DNA of 64,000 nt, taken from positions 19,651,206-19,715,205 of the forward strand of contig OZ038459.1 in the NCBI GenBank assembly GCA_964036195.1, read 5' to 3'. Both the position numbers and the translations under genes were made by a program. This DNA comes from Sphaerolaimus hirsutus (Eukaryota > Nematoda > Chromadorea > Monhysterida > Sphaerolaimidae). The notes under the pieces are model-generated. The model saw nothing but the letters and a program-made list of their open reading frames with translations. It did not search any database and had not been told where the DNA came from. Below are positions 42,030 through 53,700 of the stretch, piece after piece; within the stretch, counting starts at the first letter, position 1, and each line of letters opens with the position of its first letter.

Positions 42030-43461
42030 CAGAGTTGTTAGAATTACTGAACTTTTTTCAAAAGTATATGTAAACGTAAGTATTTTTTTTTTACTCACCA
42101 CAAAGTATCGAAAACGTAAAATACTTTTTTTTTACTCGTACGTAAACTCGGCAGACATTATGCGAGTCAATGGTCGAACGAATTTTTGTACGAGTGCCAT
42201 TCTAACCCAATTTCATTGTATTTGACACTCGTATTTCATGCGTAGGGATGACCATCAACAAATTTTTCAATTAGATTAGTGAAACGTCACCGACGAAGTT
42301 TGAATTAAAGATCTACACTTGATAAATATACGGTAATTTCTTATTATTACGAACATAGTGAGCATTTTATGTTATTCAGAGCAATTTTTAGATTTTCGAA
42401 ACGATCCAGATTTCGCTAGTGGTGTACAGTGTACAGGGTCGTTCTTCCCTTGTTCTTTCGCACGCACACATACGTACTTTTTTGTTGGAAACTGTTCGGG
42501 CTGTTACAATAAAATTCCTTGTTATCTGCTTTCATACGACAATATGCGTGACCGTCCTGTTCTCGCATAAAACGTCGGATTGAATAAGATTTACCATGAA
42601 TCGATTGGAATGCATTCATTCAAATTCAAAATTAACGTAACAATTTTAACGAAATTTAAAATTGGTACGTAAGGGCCGAATCACTGATTCCTTTCATGTC
42701 TGCCGAGTTTATGCGTAAATTTGGGTGCTTTTCTTGCGAGTGTAGAAACGACCACTTTTCGTCATTCCTGACGCTACACCTTTCGTGAGGCGTCAATATT
42801 ATTTCAAGTGGGTGTAAAGTGGGCACTTTTTCATGCGTGTACTGCACAACATATGTTTTTGTTTAACAAAATGATAGAAAACATAGTTTTCAGGGTCTCT
42901 TTATTGTAGGAGATAAAAATAGCAAGAATAGCGGCAACAAAAATATAACCTAACTCATCCAAATCTGGTAAATCACTAGAAACACTTCTTATAATTGAAG
43001 CGAATGAAAAGCTCCTTCTCTAATGTTTCGGGAGCGAGGTGCAACCTTTTCCCAACACAAACCAGTGCCCAGCTTCATCCAGCCCAGTTCATCCCCAGCT
43101 GGGATTTCAGCGGTGCCGGATGAATCATCCATTCCATCGTCGCTCTCACAACTCGTTTCCACTTCGATTGTCTCCGCAGCCATTTCGATTTGGTTGCGTT
43201 TTTTTATTTTTAAAGCGCGCTACCCCCGCGTATCTTTTATATTCAACGGAACCACGTCTGTAAATACATAGCACTGTAGTCACTTTATAAATATCTCCCA
43301 CATTGAATTTTCTGAAATACATTTTATGTACGCGTATGCTTTGAAAATGTACGCGTACGAGTGCGTATGGTATTTTTTTTAAAAGTATATGTAAACGTAT
43401 TTAATGCGTACGCGCGTACGCGTATTTTTCGAGTAAACGTACGTACCTTTTAACAACTCTG
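42030..43461. mobile_element. hAT-like element with CAGAGTTGTTA ends
   Basis: It starts CAGAGTTGTTAGAA and ends TTTTAACAACTCTG. The exact 8-bp target duplication GTACACTG lies at 42022-42029 and 43462-43469. Subterminal regions are rich in iterated acgtaaacgtac words. It shares its terminal sequence with 32721-33511, so one transposase probably moved both. Confidence 0.88.
42989..43183 (-). CDS. Short frame inside the hAT-like element, possible transposase or captured first exon
   Basis: It is a frame of 64 codons with an acidic start (MAAETIEVETSCESDDGMDD) and a TATAAAAG box about 60 bp upstream on the same strand (near 43238). It has no recognisable domain. It could be the first exon of a lost transposase or captured host sequence; it could also be chance. 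Confidence 0.3.
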   Translation of the reverse strand: MAAETIEVETSCESDDGMDDSSGTAEIPAGDELGWMKLGTGLCWEKVAPRSRNIREGAFHSLQL

Positions 43462-43621
43462 GTACACTGCACTGTGCAATGCCGCATGGAGCCCCTGAGG
43501 CTATAAGTATTTTAGTGCCCACTTTTAAGCTTCAATGGTTACCTAGCTTGTAAATGTTTCATAATATTTACAGCAGTGAAATTTTGATTGCACAAGATAA
43601 ATACTTAGGATTTTGTATACA

Positions 43622-44074
43622 CCGTATTTCCTCGAAATACCCACCGTTCATTGTTTGTTGATTGTAAGGGGTGATTGTTTCAGAGTGAGAATTTTGAGGG
43701 GGGTTAAACGAGGGGGGTATTTCGAGGGGGGCTTATTATTTCGCCAGAAATTTTTTGAAATTCCAGTACTAAATTGGCGTCTGTAACGTACGCAGACGTA
43801 GAAAAATGCAACAAAAACCACTATATATATAAGAGTCTGTTGACTTATAGAAGTGTGTAACACTGTTCTAACGTAACAATTCATTGTTTTTAACGAGTGT
43901 TTTGCATTGCCCCAATCACAAAAAGCAGTTTTGTCACGTACGTTCTCTGTACACTCAATTTGGGGGGGGGGGTATTTCGAAGGGGTGGGTAATGATTTGT
44001 CCATACTGTCCATTTTGAAAGGGGTATTTTGAGACAGGGGGTATTTCGAGGGGGAGTATTTCGAGGAAATACGG
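43622..44074. repeat. CCGTATTTCCTCG element
   Basis: The inverted ends are of the same type as 6393-7448, with G-rich iterated subterminal words. The right flank is TA and the left CA. It has no coding capacity. Confidence 0.6.
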
Positions 44075-44103
44075 TATGCACAGTATGTGTGATCAGAGTG
44101 TTA

Positions 44104-44520
44104 GGCCCCGTTTACACGGATTTTTTGTGACGACTCGACAACAATAAAACGTTCAATAAGTTGAGTAAAAAGGTTCCATATTCATTAGAAAATATGGTCA
44201 AGTATACCTTCTACCTAAGCAAATATGCAGGCCAAATTGCAGACTCGTGCTTGTAGCTCAAGATTTATAACGTTCGAAAAAAGTTAGCTATTGTCGCTGG
44301 CTGTCGGAGACAGTCCGACAACTGTCCGACAACTGCAAATATTTTCAAACGCCTTTAACTCATGAGCTACAAGCACGATTGTGCAATTTGACATGCATAT
44401 TCGCCTAGGTAAGATGTATAATTGACCACTTTTTCTCATAAATATGGAACCTTTTTACTCAACTTATTGAACGTTTTATTTTTGTCGAGTCGTCACAAAA
44501 AAATCCGTGTAAACGGGGTC
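44104..44520. mobile_element. Harbinger-like MITE just upstream of WDR44
   Basis: The termini are GGCCCCGTTTACACGG and CCGTGTAAACGGGGTC. The 3-bp duplication TTA lies at 44101-44103 and 44521-44523. The arms are about 130 bp. The TWA target and the GGCCCCGTTTAC-type end fit PIF/Harbinger. It ends 219 bp before the WDR44 start codon. Confidence 0.8.
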
Positions 44521-44739
44521 TTATGGAACTGTTATGCGTTAATGTTCATTCTCACGATTGCTATTTTTCCACATTTAACTGTTATTTTTCTCGTAAGAAC
44601 ATTCTTTGATTATGTTTTCAGTTATTTGATTTTGATTCATTTCATATATTTCATTAAAATTTCCGTCTTCTTTTAACTAACGTATCCAAAAACTGATATT
44701 GGCAAAAAGCCAAACCAAAATCAATCGAAAGATAATGAA

Positions 44740-47700
44740 ATGAATATTGCGCCGGGTGGGCCGCGTAAAATGGAGCGAATTTCCAGCGATTCCGATGAAT
44801 TCTTCGACGCAGCTGCCGCGGCAGCGAGTACAAGCGTACAAACTGGTCAGTTTTATAACAAAACCACGTTGCCATCGCGGCCGAGCGGCCAGAATCAGAG
44901 AAGAAAAAGTTCTTGGCAGTTGTCCAATTCATTATCCCCGCTTTCACAGTTGGCACTGCGCCAATGGCACGTCCTACTGGCATGACAAATTGGCGTCCGG
45001 TGTCTAATACGGAATGGCCGGCTGCAGTTGCAGTCAGCAGCGATGTAATTGTGCCGCCTGCAGCTGACGCGACCGCCTCGCCGCTCAGTTCTCCTTCGAG
45101 GGTTTGTTTGTTTTGATAAACGCGTTCTTCCTTGAGTTGACATTTTGCGAAAATTATAAATCGAAATTAAGGCTTGCTTTTGTAGTTTGACAGAACAACT
45201 ATACAAAAATCTTTTCCCATTATTAATTCTTTTCAATTGTGCATAAAAAATTCAGGTGAACTTGATGTTCATTCTCGCTTGCCTGCGAACATTGATATAA
45301 AATAATCGTTTTATTTTTCCATGTATCGCGTTTTGCGAGTAGCCAACACCGACTTCGAAAAACTGAAGAAATTTTGATGTCAAATAAATTACAAATTAGC
45401 ACACGAATTTTTGTAGAAATGTAGAACACGTATAAATTTTTGTTCGAACGAATGCTATCTCAGGGCTATCATCATTTTTCTAAAAATACATTTAAGCGGG
45501 CTTATCCTAGACCACCTTAAATGCTGCCAAAAAAAAAATATCACTTTGAACTCAGAGCATCCCAGACGAGGCGAGCACTGCACGTCGCAGAAAGTTGGAA
45601 ACTATAAGAAACGAACTGGAAGGTCGCTTTGAGACGGGTCCTTTAGATAGCTCGTCGATTGCGGCAGATTTCGATCATGACGCGACTTCACTGGCCAGCT
45701 GGACTAATCGGTTTTTGCATAGGGCAGATGGCGCAAATGTCCCTCCGGCCACAGCGTCCGTGGATCAACGTGGACCTAAGCGGGGGGTTGGTTTTATCGT
45801 TCCCTTGATTTATTTTCAATTGCTTCAATTTATTTTAAATTTTCACCGGCCAATTTTCAATTTCAAAATCACTATTTTGAGCTATATATGTAGTTATATA
45901 CCTATTTTCCATATTTCAACCTATTCCGCCTATTTTTAGTAATTTTTCCCCTTTCCGCCCACGTTGAAAAAGCCCCATGCGAACTGTTGTTGACATGAAC
46001 TTGAAATCTTCACAGCTGTAAACCCCTGCGCAGGGGTCTCGAATGTGGGGGGGGGGGGTTGGGGGGGGGGGTTACCCCCCCCCCCAAACCGCCCAGCTAT
46101 CTATCTATCCCGGAGGCCGCTCAGCTATCTATTTATCCCGGAGGCAAAATTTTGGGCTACAACCCCCTAAACCCCCCCCCCCAAATCGCTCAGCTATCTA
46201 CTTATCTGGAGCGATTTTTCAGAAACTATCCCCCAATTTTCGCTCAAAATCGCTATTTTTCATACCTATATATAGATTTTCACCTCCAAAATCACTGGTT
46301 CATGCGTCTAACTGCCTATTTTCAGCTATTTTAAGTACTACATGCTCTTGTATACCCATTTTGAGCTATTTTACACCTACTTTTAGCGATTTTTCTCCCT
46401 TTTCTTCCTTCTATGCCCCGAAAAAGCCTATATATCGAACCACCACAACCCCCCCCCCCCAAACACCCCCCCCCAACCCCCTCCCAGAAAATTTTTCAGC
46501 TATCTATCCCTCCGGAGGAGCGATTTGCTATCTATCCAACCACTCGGAGGGTCAAAATTCAAGATACCCCTGCCCCTGCGTTCCCCCAACCCCCTCAGTT
46601 ACCTATTTTATCAGCTATCTGTCCCCCTACCGAACCCCCGCAATCCTGGACACCCCTGGTGCTGATTGTGATGTGTTTCATTTTTTTGCAGGATGTGGTC
46701 CGCGCCGAGGACACTCTGAGCACGTACGCCCTCAACAAAGTCGCCTTATCCCCACGGGTACCCGACCCGAAATCAGAAGCACCTCAAAGTCTTTCTGGGA
46801 GCGCGGTCATCCCTCCACCACCGATGGCCGCGTCAAACTTGTCCGCGGTCAGGTGCCAGTCCCAGACCCTGTAAAATGTCCTGTAGAACGTCAAATGTAA
46901 AGTGTCAAAAAGCATGTAAAATATCAAATGTCACGCAAAGTGTCAAAATCACGTAAATCTTCATGCAAAGTGTCTAAAGTCATGGAGAATGCCCTGAAAA
47001 AATGGCAACTAGGTTGCCAATTTGCAGGGCATTTTACATGACTTTTGACACTTTGCCCGACATTTTACATTTTACAGGGCATTCTACAGTGTCTGGGATT
47101 GCTCCCAGAAGAGGCTCGCAGCAATTGAAACCGCCTGTGTTAGCTGATGTGAAGGAGCAGGATGTTGAGAAGGGGGATGAAAATCTTGACGCGGGTTCGT
47201 TTAAGAGCCTAAATCGCCAGAATGTGTTTTTTGGAGCATGTTTTTTTGCTGGCACGTACAGTAGTTGACAACCGCAACTTTCAAAGCTGATAAATCTGTT
47301 AGAAGCACATTTGAGTTCACCAGCATAGGGAATTCGTCAACTTAAGCTTATGATGAATTTTAGCTGTGAAATGGTTGTTGGCATGATAAAATTTCATGCT
47401 AGTGCCTGAGCCACAGAACGGAGTATCGCTTTGCATATTTGCGCAGTGTAAAATTACCGGTTTATGAATCGCAAACGTAGGACACGTGTTTTCTCATCAT
47501 CACAAAACCTTGCTGAACCCGCAAACTTCACGTTTCACTCAACATCCACTACCATCCCAAAACACAGCCCATTATCGCTTCTCGGCCTTTTGGCTAAGAT
47601 CAAAGTGTAGTATCTGTTCTTATCAGCTTAATCTCTGATATGCAACCTATTGGTTGCACTGAGATTAGTCGATTTTTGGGACCTTGGCGTGGAGCCACAG

Positions 47701-50700
47701 CTCGCTGTGCCCTGCCGCGGGTTGGCCCAGCGCTGCACTGCTGCTGGGAACGGCCCACACCCCCGGGGGGTACTTTGAATTGCACTGTTTGTTGGGATTG
47801 AGGGGCCTGTCCCACTACGCATGTAGACCCGGCACGCATTTAATTATACCCGGCATACTGAAAATAGGCAATAAGACCCATGGCCTGGTGATTTTTAAGG
47901 TGAAAATCTATTAAAAGTAAATATGAAAATTAGGGTAAAATTACTCAAGAGCGCTCCAGATAGCCAGACAGTTTGCAGGGGGGGTGTTCAGGGGAAAGTA
48001 GGCAAAACAATTTGCCTCTGGGATAGATAGATAGCTGGGCGGTTTGGAGTGTGGTTATCCGCCCCTCCTTTCTTACCCCTGCGGGTATTATGTGTCTGTA
48101 AGGGGTCAACATGCGTGATGGGTTTACATGCGTAATAGGCTTGACCGGGATTGCGCAAAGTTTTATGTGGCACGCGAATTCATTGCTGGTGGTTAATTGA
48201 CAGCCAAAAGTTTCGAAGCTGGAAATGTGTTGACAAGCTGGAAAGCTAATTTGAGTTGACTAGCATGGTAACTCCCTCAACTACTTTTGATGGAGATGAG
48301 AGTAGGGTACAAACGGGATTGACTTTTCGGGATCGGGATTGGTTTTTTGAGATTTCGGGATCAGGATCGGGATTGGCCTTTCGGGATTGGCTTTTTGAGA
48401 TTTCTGGATCGGGATCGCGATTGGCGTTTTTCGGGATCGGGATGTAGGCCTAAAAATTGGTTTTCAGGTTTTTTCCCCTGATATTTCACAAAATGACCCA
48501 AAACACCAAAAACATTTTATGCCAGAAACGTTGGTTTCAATTGGCATCCAAAACAATGCTAAAGATTCATTTAAGCACTGCGCAGTGGGGGCTTTGCATT
48601 GTCATTCACACCACTGTCTACCATATATGCATGTGTATAAACCTTAAACTATGGTAATGGGCACTGTATTGAGTCCATTTGTAGTGGTGTCCATGCCCAT
48701 GGAACAGAGATATAGAGGGAGGTGGGGAAATGCATGCTTGCGCGCAAAATTTTTGCAAACTGCATACAAAATGGTCCTTCAAAAGTGCCATTTCTGGCAC
48801 CTTTTGTGTCTGTGAATTTTTTCGGGGTGGGGATTGGGGCATTTTTTTCGGGATCAGGATTGGGATTTTCAAAATCTGGGGGTATGGATCGGGATTGGCT
48901 TTTTCAAATTTCGGGATCGGGATTGAGGTTTCGGGATCGGGACCACAAAATCCCGAAATTTCTCGTGATTCGGGATCGGGATCCCGTTTGAACCCTAGAT
49001 GAGAGATGATTAATCTTGGTAAACACGAATGTGTTGAAAATAGGTTTATTAGTTTGAAAAATTTCGGTTGTCAACTCGTAAGCATTGAGCCTTTGAGCGC
49101 ACTGGTGCACGACAAAAATTTGGGCAACTATGAACAACAATCTATGAACAATGAATTATTTTTGATTGGCATCAACAGTAGTTGACAGGCTCATTGTGGC
49201 CAACTTAAATCTGTTCAAAACTTTAGCGGTCCATAAAATAGTTGTTGGGATGATCAAATTTTAGTGCTAGTGCCTCCCCCACAAAACGGAGTATCGTTCT
49301 CCATATTCGCGTAGTGAAAATACTTGATAGATATATGAATCGCAAACGTGGGACACCGTGTATTTTCGTCATCATCACGAAACCCTCACGAACCCGCAAA
49401 CTTCACGTTTCAGTAGACATTCAGTACCATCCCAAAACACATCCTAACATCGCTTCTCGGCCTTTTGGCTAAGATCAAAGTGTAGTATCTGTTCTTATCA
49501 GCTTAATCTCTGATATGCAACCTATTGGTTGCACTGAGATTAGTCGATTTTTGGGACCTTGGCGTGGAGCCACAGCTCGCTGTGCCCTGCCGCGGGTTGG
49601 CCCAGCGCTGCACTGCTGCTGGGAACGGCCCACACCCCCCGGGGGGTACTTTTACTTGTTGTTGTGGATTGGCTACGTGCCAAGTTTTTTTCGGCACGCG
49701 AACTCATTGCTCCTGGGGGAATTAGTTGACGAAATGTTTCGTAGCTGTTAATGTGTTATGAATTATGAGTTGACAAGCATGAAAAATGATGAGATGAGAA
49801 ATGATTAAATTTGTAGAACTCGAATGTGTTTCAAATAGGTTTACCTATTAGTTTGGGAAATTTCGGTTGTCAACTCAACTCGGAATGCATTGAGCCTTTA
49901 TGGCGTATTATTGTGGCCACGCACACTGGTAAACCACTAGAATTTGGGGAAACTCATAGATCTGTTTTAAGCACATTTGACTTAACTGCAATGAATTTTT
50001 GATCGCCATTCACAGCAGTTGACAGGCTCCTCATTCTGGTAAACTCATGTTCAAAACAGAGTTATGAGTTCCCCAAATTTCAGTTGTGTACTAGTGTGCG
50101 CAGCGCCATTAGATCTAAAAAACAATTTCCGCAGAACCTCGCTCTAACGAAATTCAACCTACGCCAGGGCCATCGGATCAGGCCGATTCCAGTGACCGAG
50201 ATCCGGTCGCAAATTCGATTGAAGATGCAGGTATTCACTTTTACCTAGTTAGAATTTTTAGCGAAGTACCGTAAATCCTCGAATAAGTCCTCCTTTGAAT
50301 AACTCCCCCTAATAACTGATAATTTAACTCAATTTGTGCATTAAAAATCAGGCATTTTGCTGAAAATTCTGACAAAATATAATCCTCCCCTTGAATACCC
50401 CCTTGAATAACTCCCCTGTCAAAAAATATGGCGAAAAAACCCCCCTTGGGACTTGGTCAAGGATGTACGGTATCCTCATTTGACGAAGAACATCCGCTCT
50501 CCAGGCAGAGAAGCGACCACGAGCAGCTCGTCTAAGTACACGTCGGCGTCGAGCAGCAAGTCGTCTAGCTTGCCGTACCAGCGCAGGATGCTCAGCGTGC
50601 TGGCGGCCAGGCCCGACGGGCACAAAGCAAACAGCTTGGACAGGGCCTTGGATGGAAGAGTGAGCGTTGCGACGGGTAAGCGCGCTCTTTTAGGGTTTTT

Positions 50701-53700
50701 GCCGAGTTTTTTTGTTGCGCTATTGCAGATTTGAAGGGTGTGCTTCTAAAAGTACCGATCTACAAAAAATCGATTTTGAGATAATCGCGATTGAATGTTT
50801 GGAGCATGTAATACCCATACATGGGTATTGGGTATGGGAATTTTGGGTAACGGTATTTCGGCCATATTGTTGGGTATCCACATGCATGGGTATAATCATT
50901 GATTATACACATAACAATAGCCACAGCAAACGCACTTTCCTGTGAAGTGTCAATGAGCTATATAAAATCTATCTCGCGAGCTATATAAAATTTAGGGAAT
51001 TGTATTTTTGTAGTACAGTACATTTTAAAGGAACAAATTGGTAATAGCGTGTAGATCGGTTTTTTTTAAAGCACAAATTCAGAAAGCTGTAGATCGGTAC
51101 TTTTACCCATAATAAAAAAGCACAAAATGAGTTTTTGCGCAACCGGACACCGATCTGACATCGGTACTTTTAGAAGCACAAAAAATAGTGTGCAGATCAA
51201 TACAATTAAAAGAACAATTTTGAAAAAAGTGTGTAGATCGGTACTTTTAAAGACACAAAAGCTGAAAAAGCTTGTAGATCGGTACTTTTAAAATTTCAAA
51301 AACTGTATTTTGCGATTTTTTTGCTTTTTTCGACCCCCAATATCTCAAAATTGAATTTCGCACCCCCCACATATTATATATATTTTTGAAGCGCATTTTT
51401 ATGGGGACCCCAAAAATGGTCCTAACTCAAATTTGAAAAATTTGTAGATCGGTACTTTTAGAAGCACACCCTTCATTTGTAATTGTAATGAGTCAGCGAA
51501 GTAGCGAAATTTTTCCGAAGTATTTACACGCAAACGTAAAGTAAAAATATTGAATTTTCTCAGTGCCCAAAACCGAAGTTTTTTTGTACCCAGGAATACG
51601 TAAAAGTACCTTTTACTTTTTACTAGTAAAACATAGTACAATGTAAACTAGTAAAATAGAACGAAATACATTTAAATTCATTCAGGTTCTCCCGTAGCCG
51701 GCGCCACGTCCGGTCGTAAAACATCATCGCTAAATCGCGATTCTGCATTGTTGTCCTACGAAGTTGCCACAAATTCGTACAACACTGCAACCTCACCGGG
51801 TATCCAGTCGTATTTTAGTTTTGACAATGGTCAAGAGGTTCGTTTGTTTCGAGGTTCAGTATGAGGTGGTTACCCCCAAACGCTCCAGCTATGTGTCTAT
51901 CTATTTTTGGGTACTATCCCCTGGCTGATATCCTAATTTTAGCGATTTGTCGCGACTTTTAGCGACTATCTACCGTATCTCCTCGAATAAGACCCCATGG
52001 GAGTTTTTGTCAGCAGTTATTCCTCATCCACCCTTTCCATCACATGTATCCACAACGCAGTCCCTAATGCGTCACACCGAGGCGGCCATGGTCATCGACC
52101 AGTTGACTATCGGCATGGGCGACAACGCCAAGACCGACGCGCAACAATCAACTGGCGAGCACGAACAGCACCACGCGGCAGAGCAGCGTGTTGTACAGGA
52201 ATCTGTGTGTGACAGTGGGACTGGTGAGAGTGTGCCCATTGGGACTGCACAGGCGGATCTGGCTAGACGCGCCAGCCAGCCGGATATTGTCGCCGCGCAT
52301 TGTGTCCAGCACAGGGTCGGTGTTGTCGGGTTTTGGTGCTAGGCGCTAGCTAAGATCCAGCAAAAAGTTCAAATGATAAATTCACACTTGAATATTGGCG
52401 ACCTGCGCACATGTGTGTCAACTGGTCTGTGTCAACTCAGATTTCGGCTTCACGTGTTGCAAAGCTATCTCCCAATGCCCATGCGGCAACGTTGACGAAA
52501 GTATATTACAGTGAGTGCACTTAGAGATCGCTCTGCAACACGTGAAGCCAAAATCTGAGTTGACACAGACCAGTTGAATCACATGTGTCAACTAGTGTGT
52601 TTGCCGCCAATACGTCAATAAACAATTCAAAAAAACAAACAGCATATTTAGTTCTTTCCGTAAACTCATTAAAAACCCTTAAAAAAATTTCCCCGCTCAC
52701 ATTTCTCCCGCCACGCCCATTCCCCCCCCCCCCCACCCTCAGAAACCCCCCGCCCCAAATTCCCCGCCGCTGCGCGAGCCCGTCTCCACGAGCACGCCGG
52801 CGGGCGGCGCCCAGACGTCGCCGGTGCCGCCGCCGCGGCGGAAAAAGCGCCACGTGAAACCTGCCGCGCCTGAAGAGAAGCCGTGCAGTTCGGATCAGAC
52901 GCCGGCGGCGTCTTTGAAGTTGCAGACTTCAAACGCCCCGCACCTGCCCAGGCCGCCGCAGCGGCCGCCGCCTTTGCCGCCCACGCCGCCCGATACATTG
53001 AAGAGTTGCAGGGATGAGAAACAGCTGAGGTTTGTGGATCGGCTTGTTTGACCTGTACCTTTTTCGACCCTTTTTAAAAGCGATTTTTTTGTGTAGAAAA
53101 ACGTAAATAGATAAGTTTTTGTGTTTTAGATGCCTTTTCAAGCATCCAACATTTTAAAAGCGAGAAGTCTTATCTATCTCTAGTGGAATGTCATAATAAA
53201 AGTGTAGAAATCCTTGCGATTTTTTTGCATTCTGTCAAATTAGCACATCGGCAAATTGAACACATAAAATCCTTTGAATTTCAACCAATCCACCCCCCAA
53301 CAACGCCCCCAACCCCAGACCCTCCAAATCCATGTGCGAGCACTCGTCAATGGCCCACTCGTCCGCCATGCACGACTCCAACGCCATGTACGCCACGGCC
53401 GTGTCCACCTTGCCGAGCACGCCCAAGGACACGGGGCCGGGCGGCAGGCACCACCACTTGCAGTCGCCCAAGATGGATCCCATTTCGTTGCAGGTTCGGG
53501 TTTTGCTTGGTTGGGGTTTTTTTCTCGATTAGGTGTGGTTTTGCCATCCGTTTCCTGCATGGTCCGATTGTAATGTAAAATAAAAATAAGATTGCGCCAA
53601 TGCAATTGGGGGTTGTAACTAGGGTGTCAAATTTCCGTTTTCCGTTTCCGTTTTCCGCAGGCAAATTTTTTCCGTTTTCCGGCTGCTGAATTTTTTTTTC

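Noticed and set aside
46043-46900. Frame of 285 codons in WDR44 intron 3 and exon 4
   Set aside because: It is driven by C runs and runs out of phase through exon 4, whose neighbouring phase joins correctly with exons 3 and 5.
51799-51800. Ending WDR44 exon 8 at 51799 (CCGG/GTATCC)
   Set aside because: It is a plausible donor, but its phase does not fit exon 9; ending at 51837 does.
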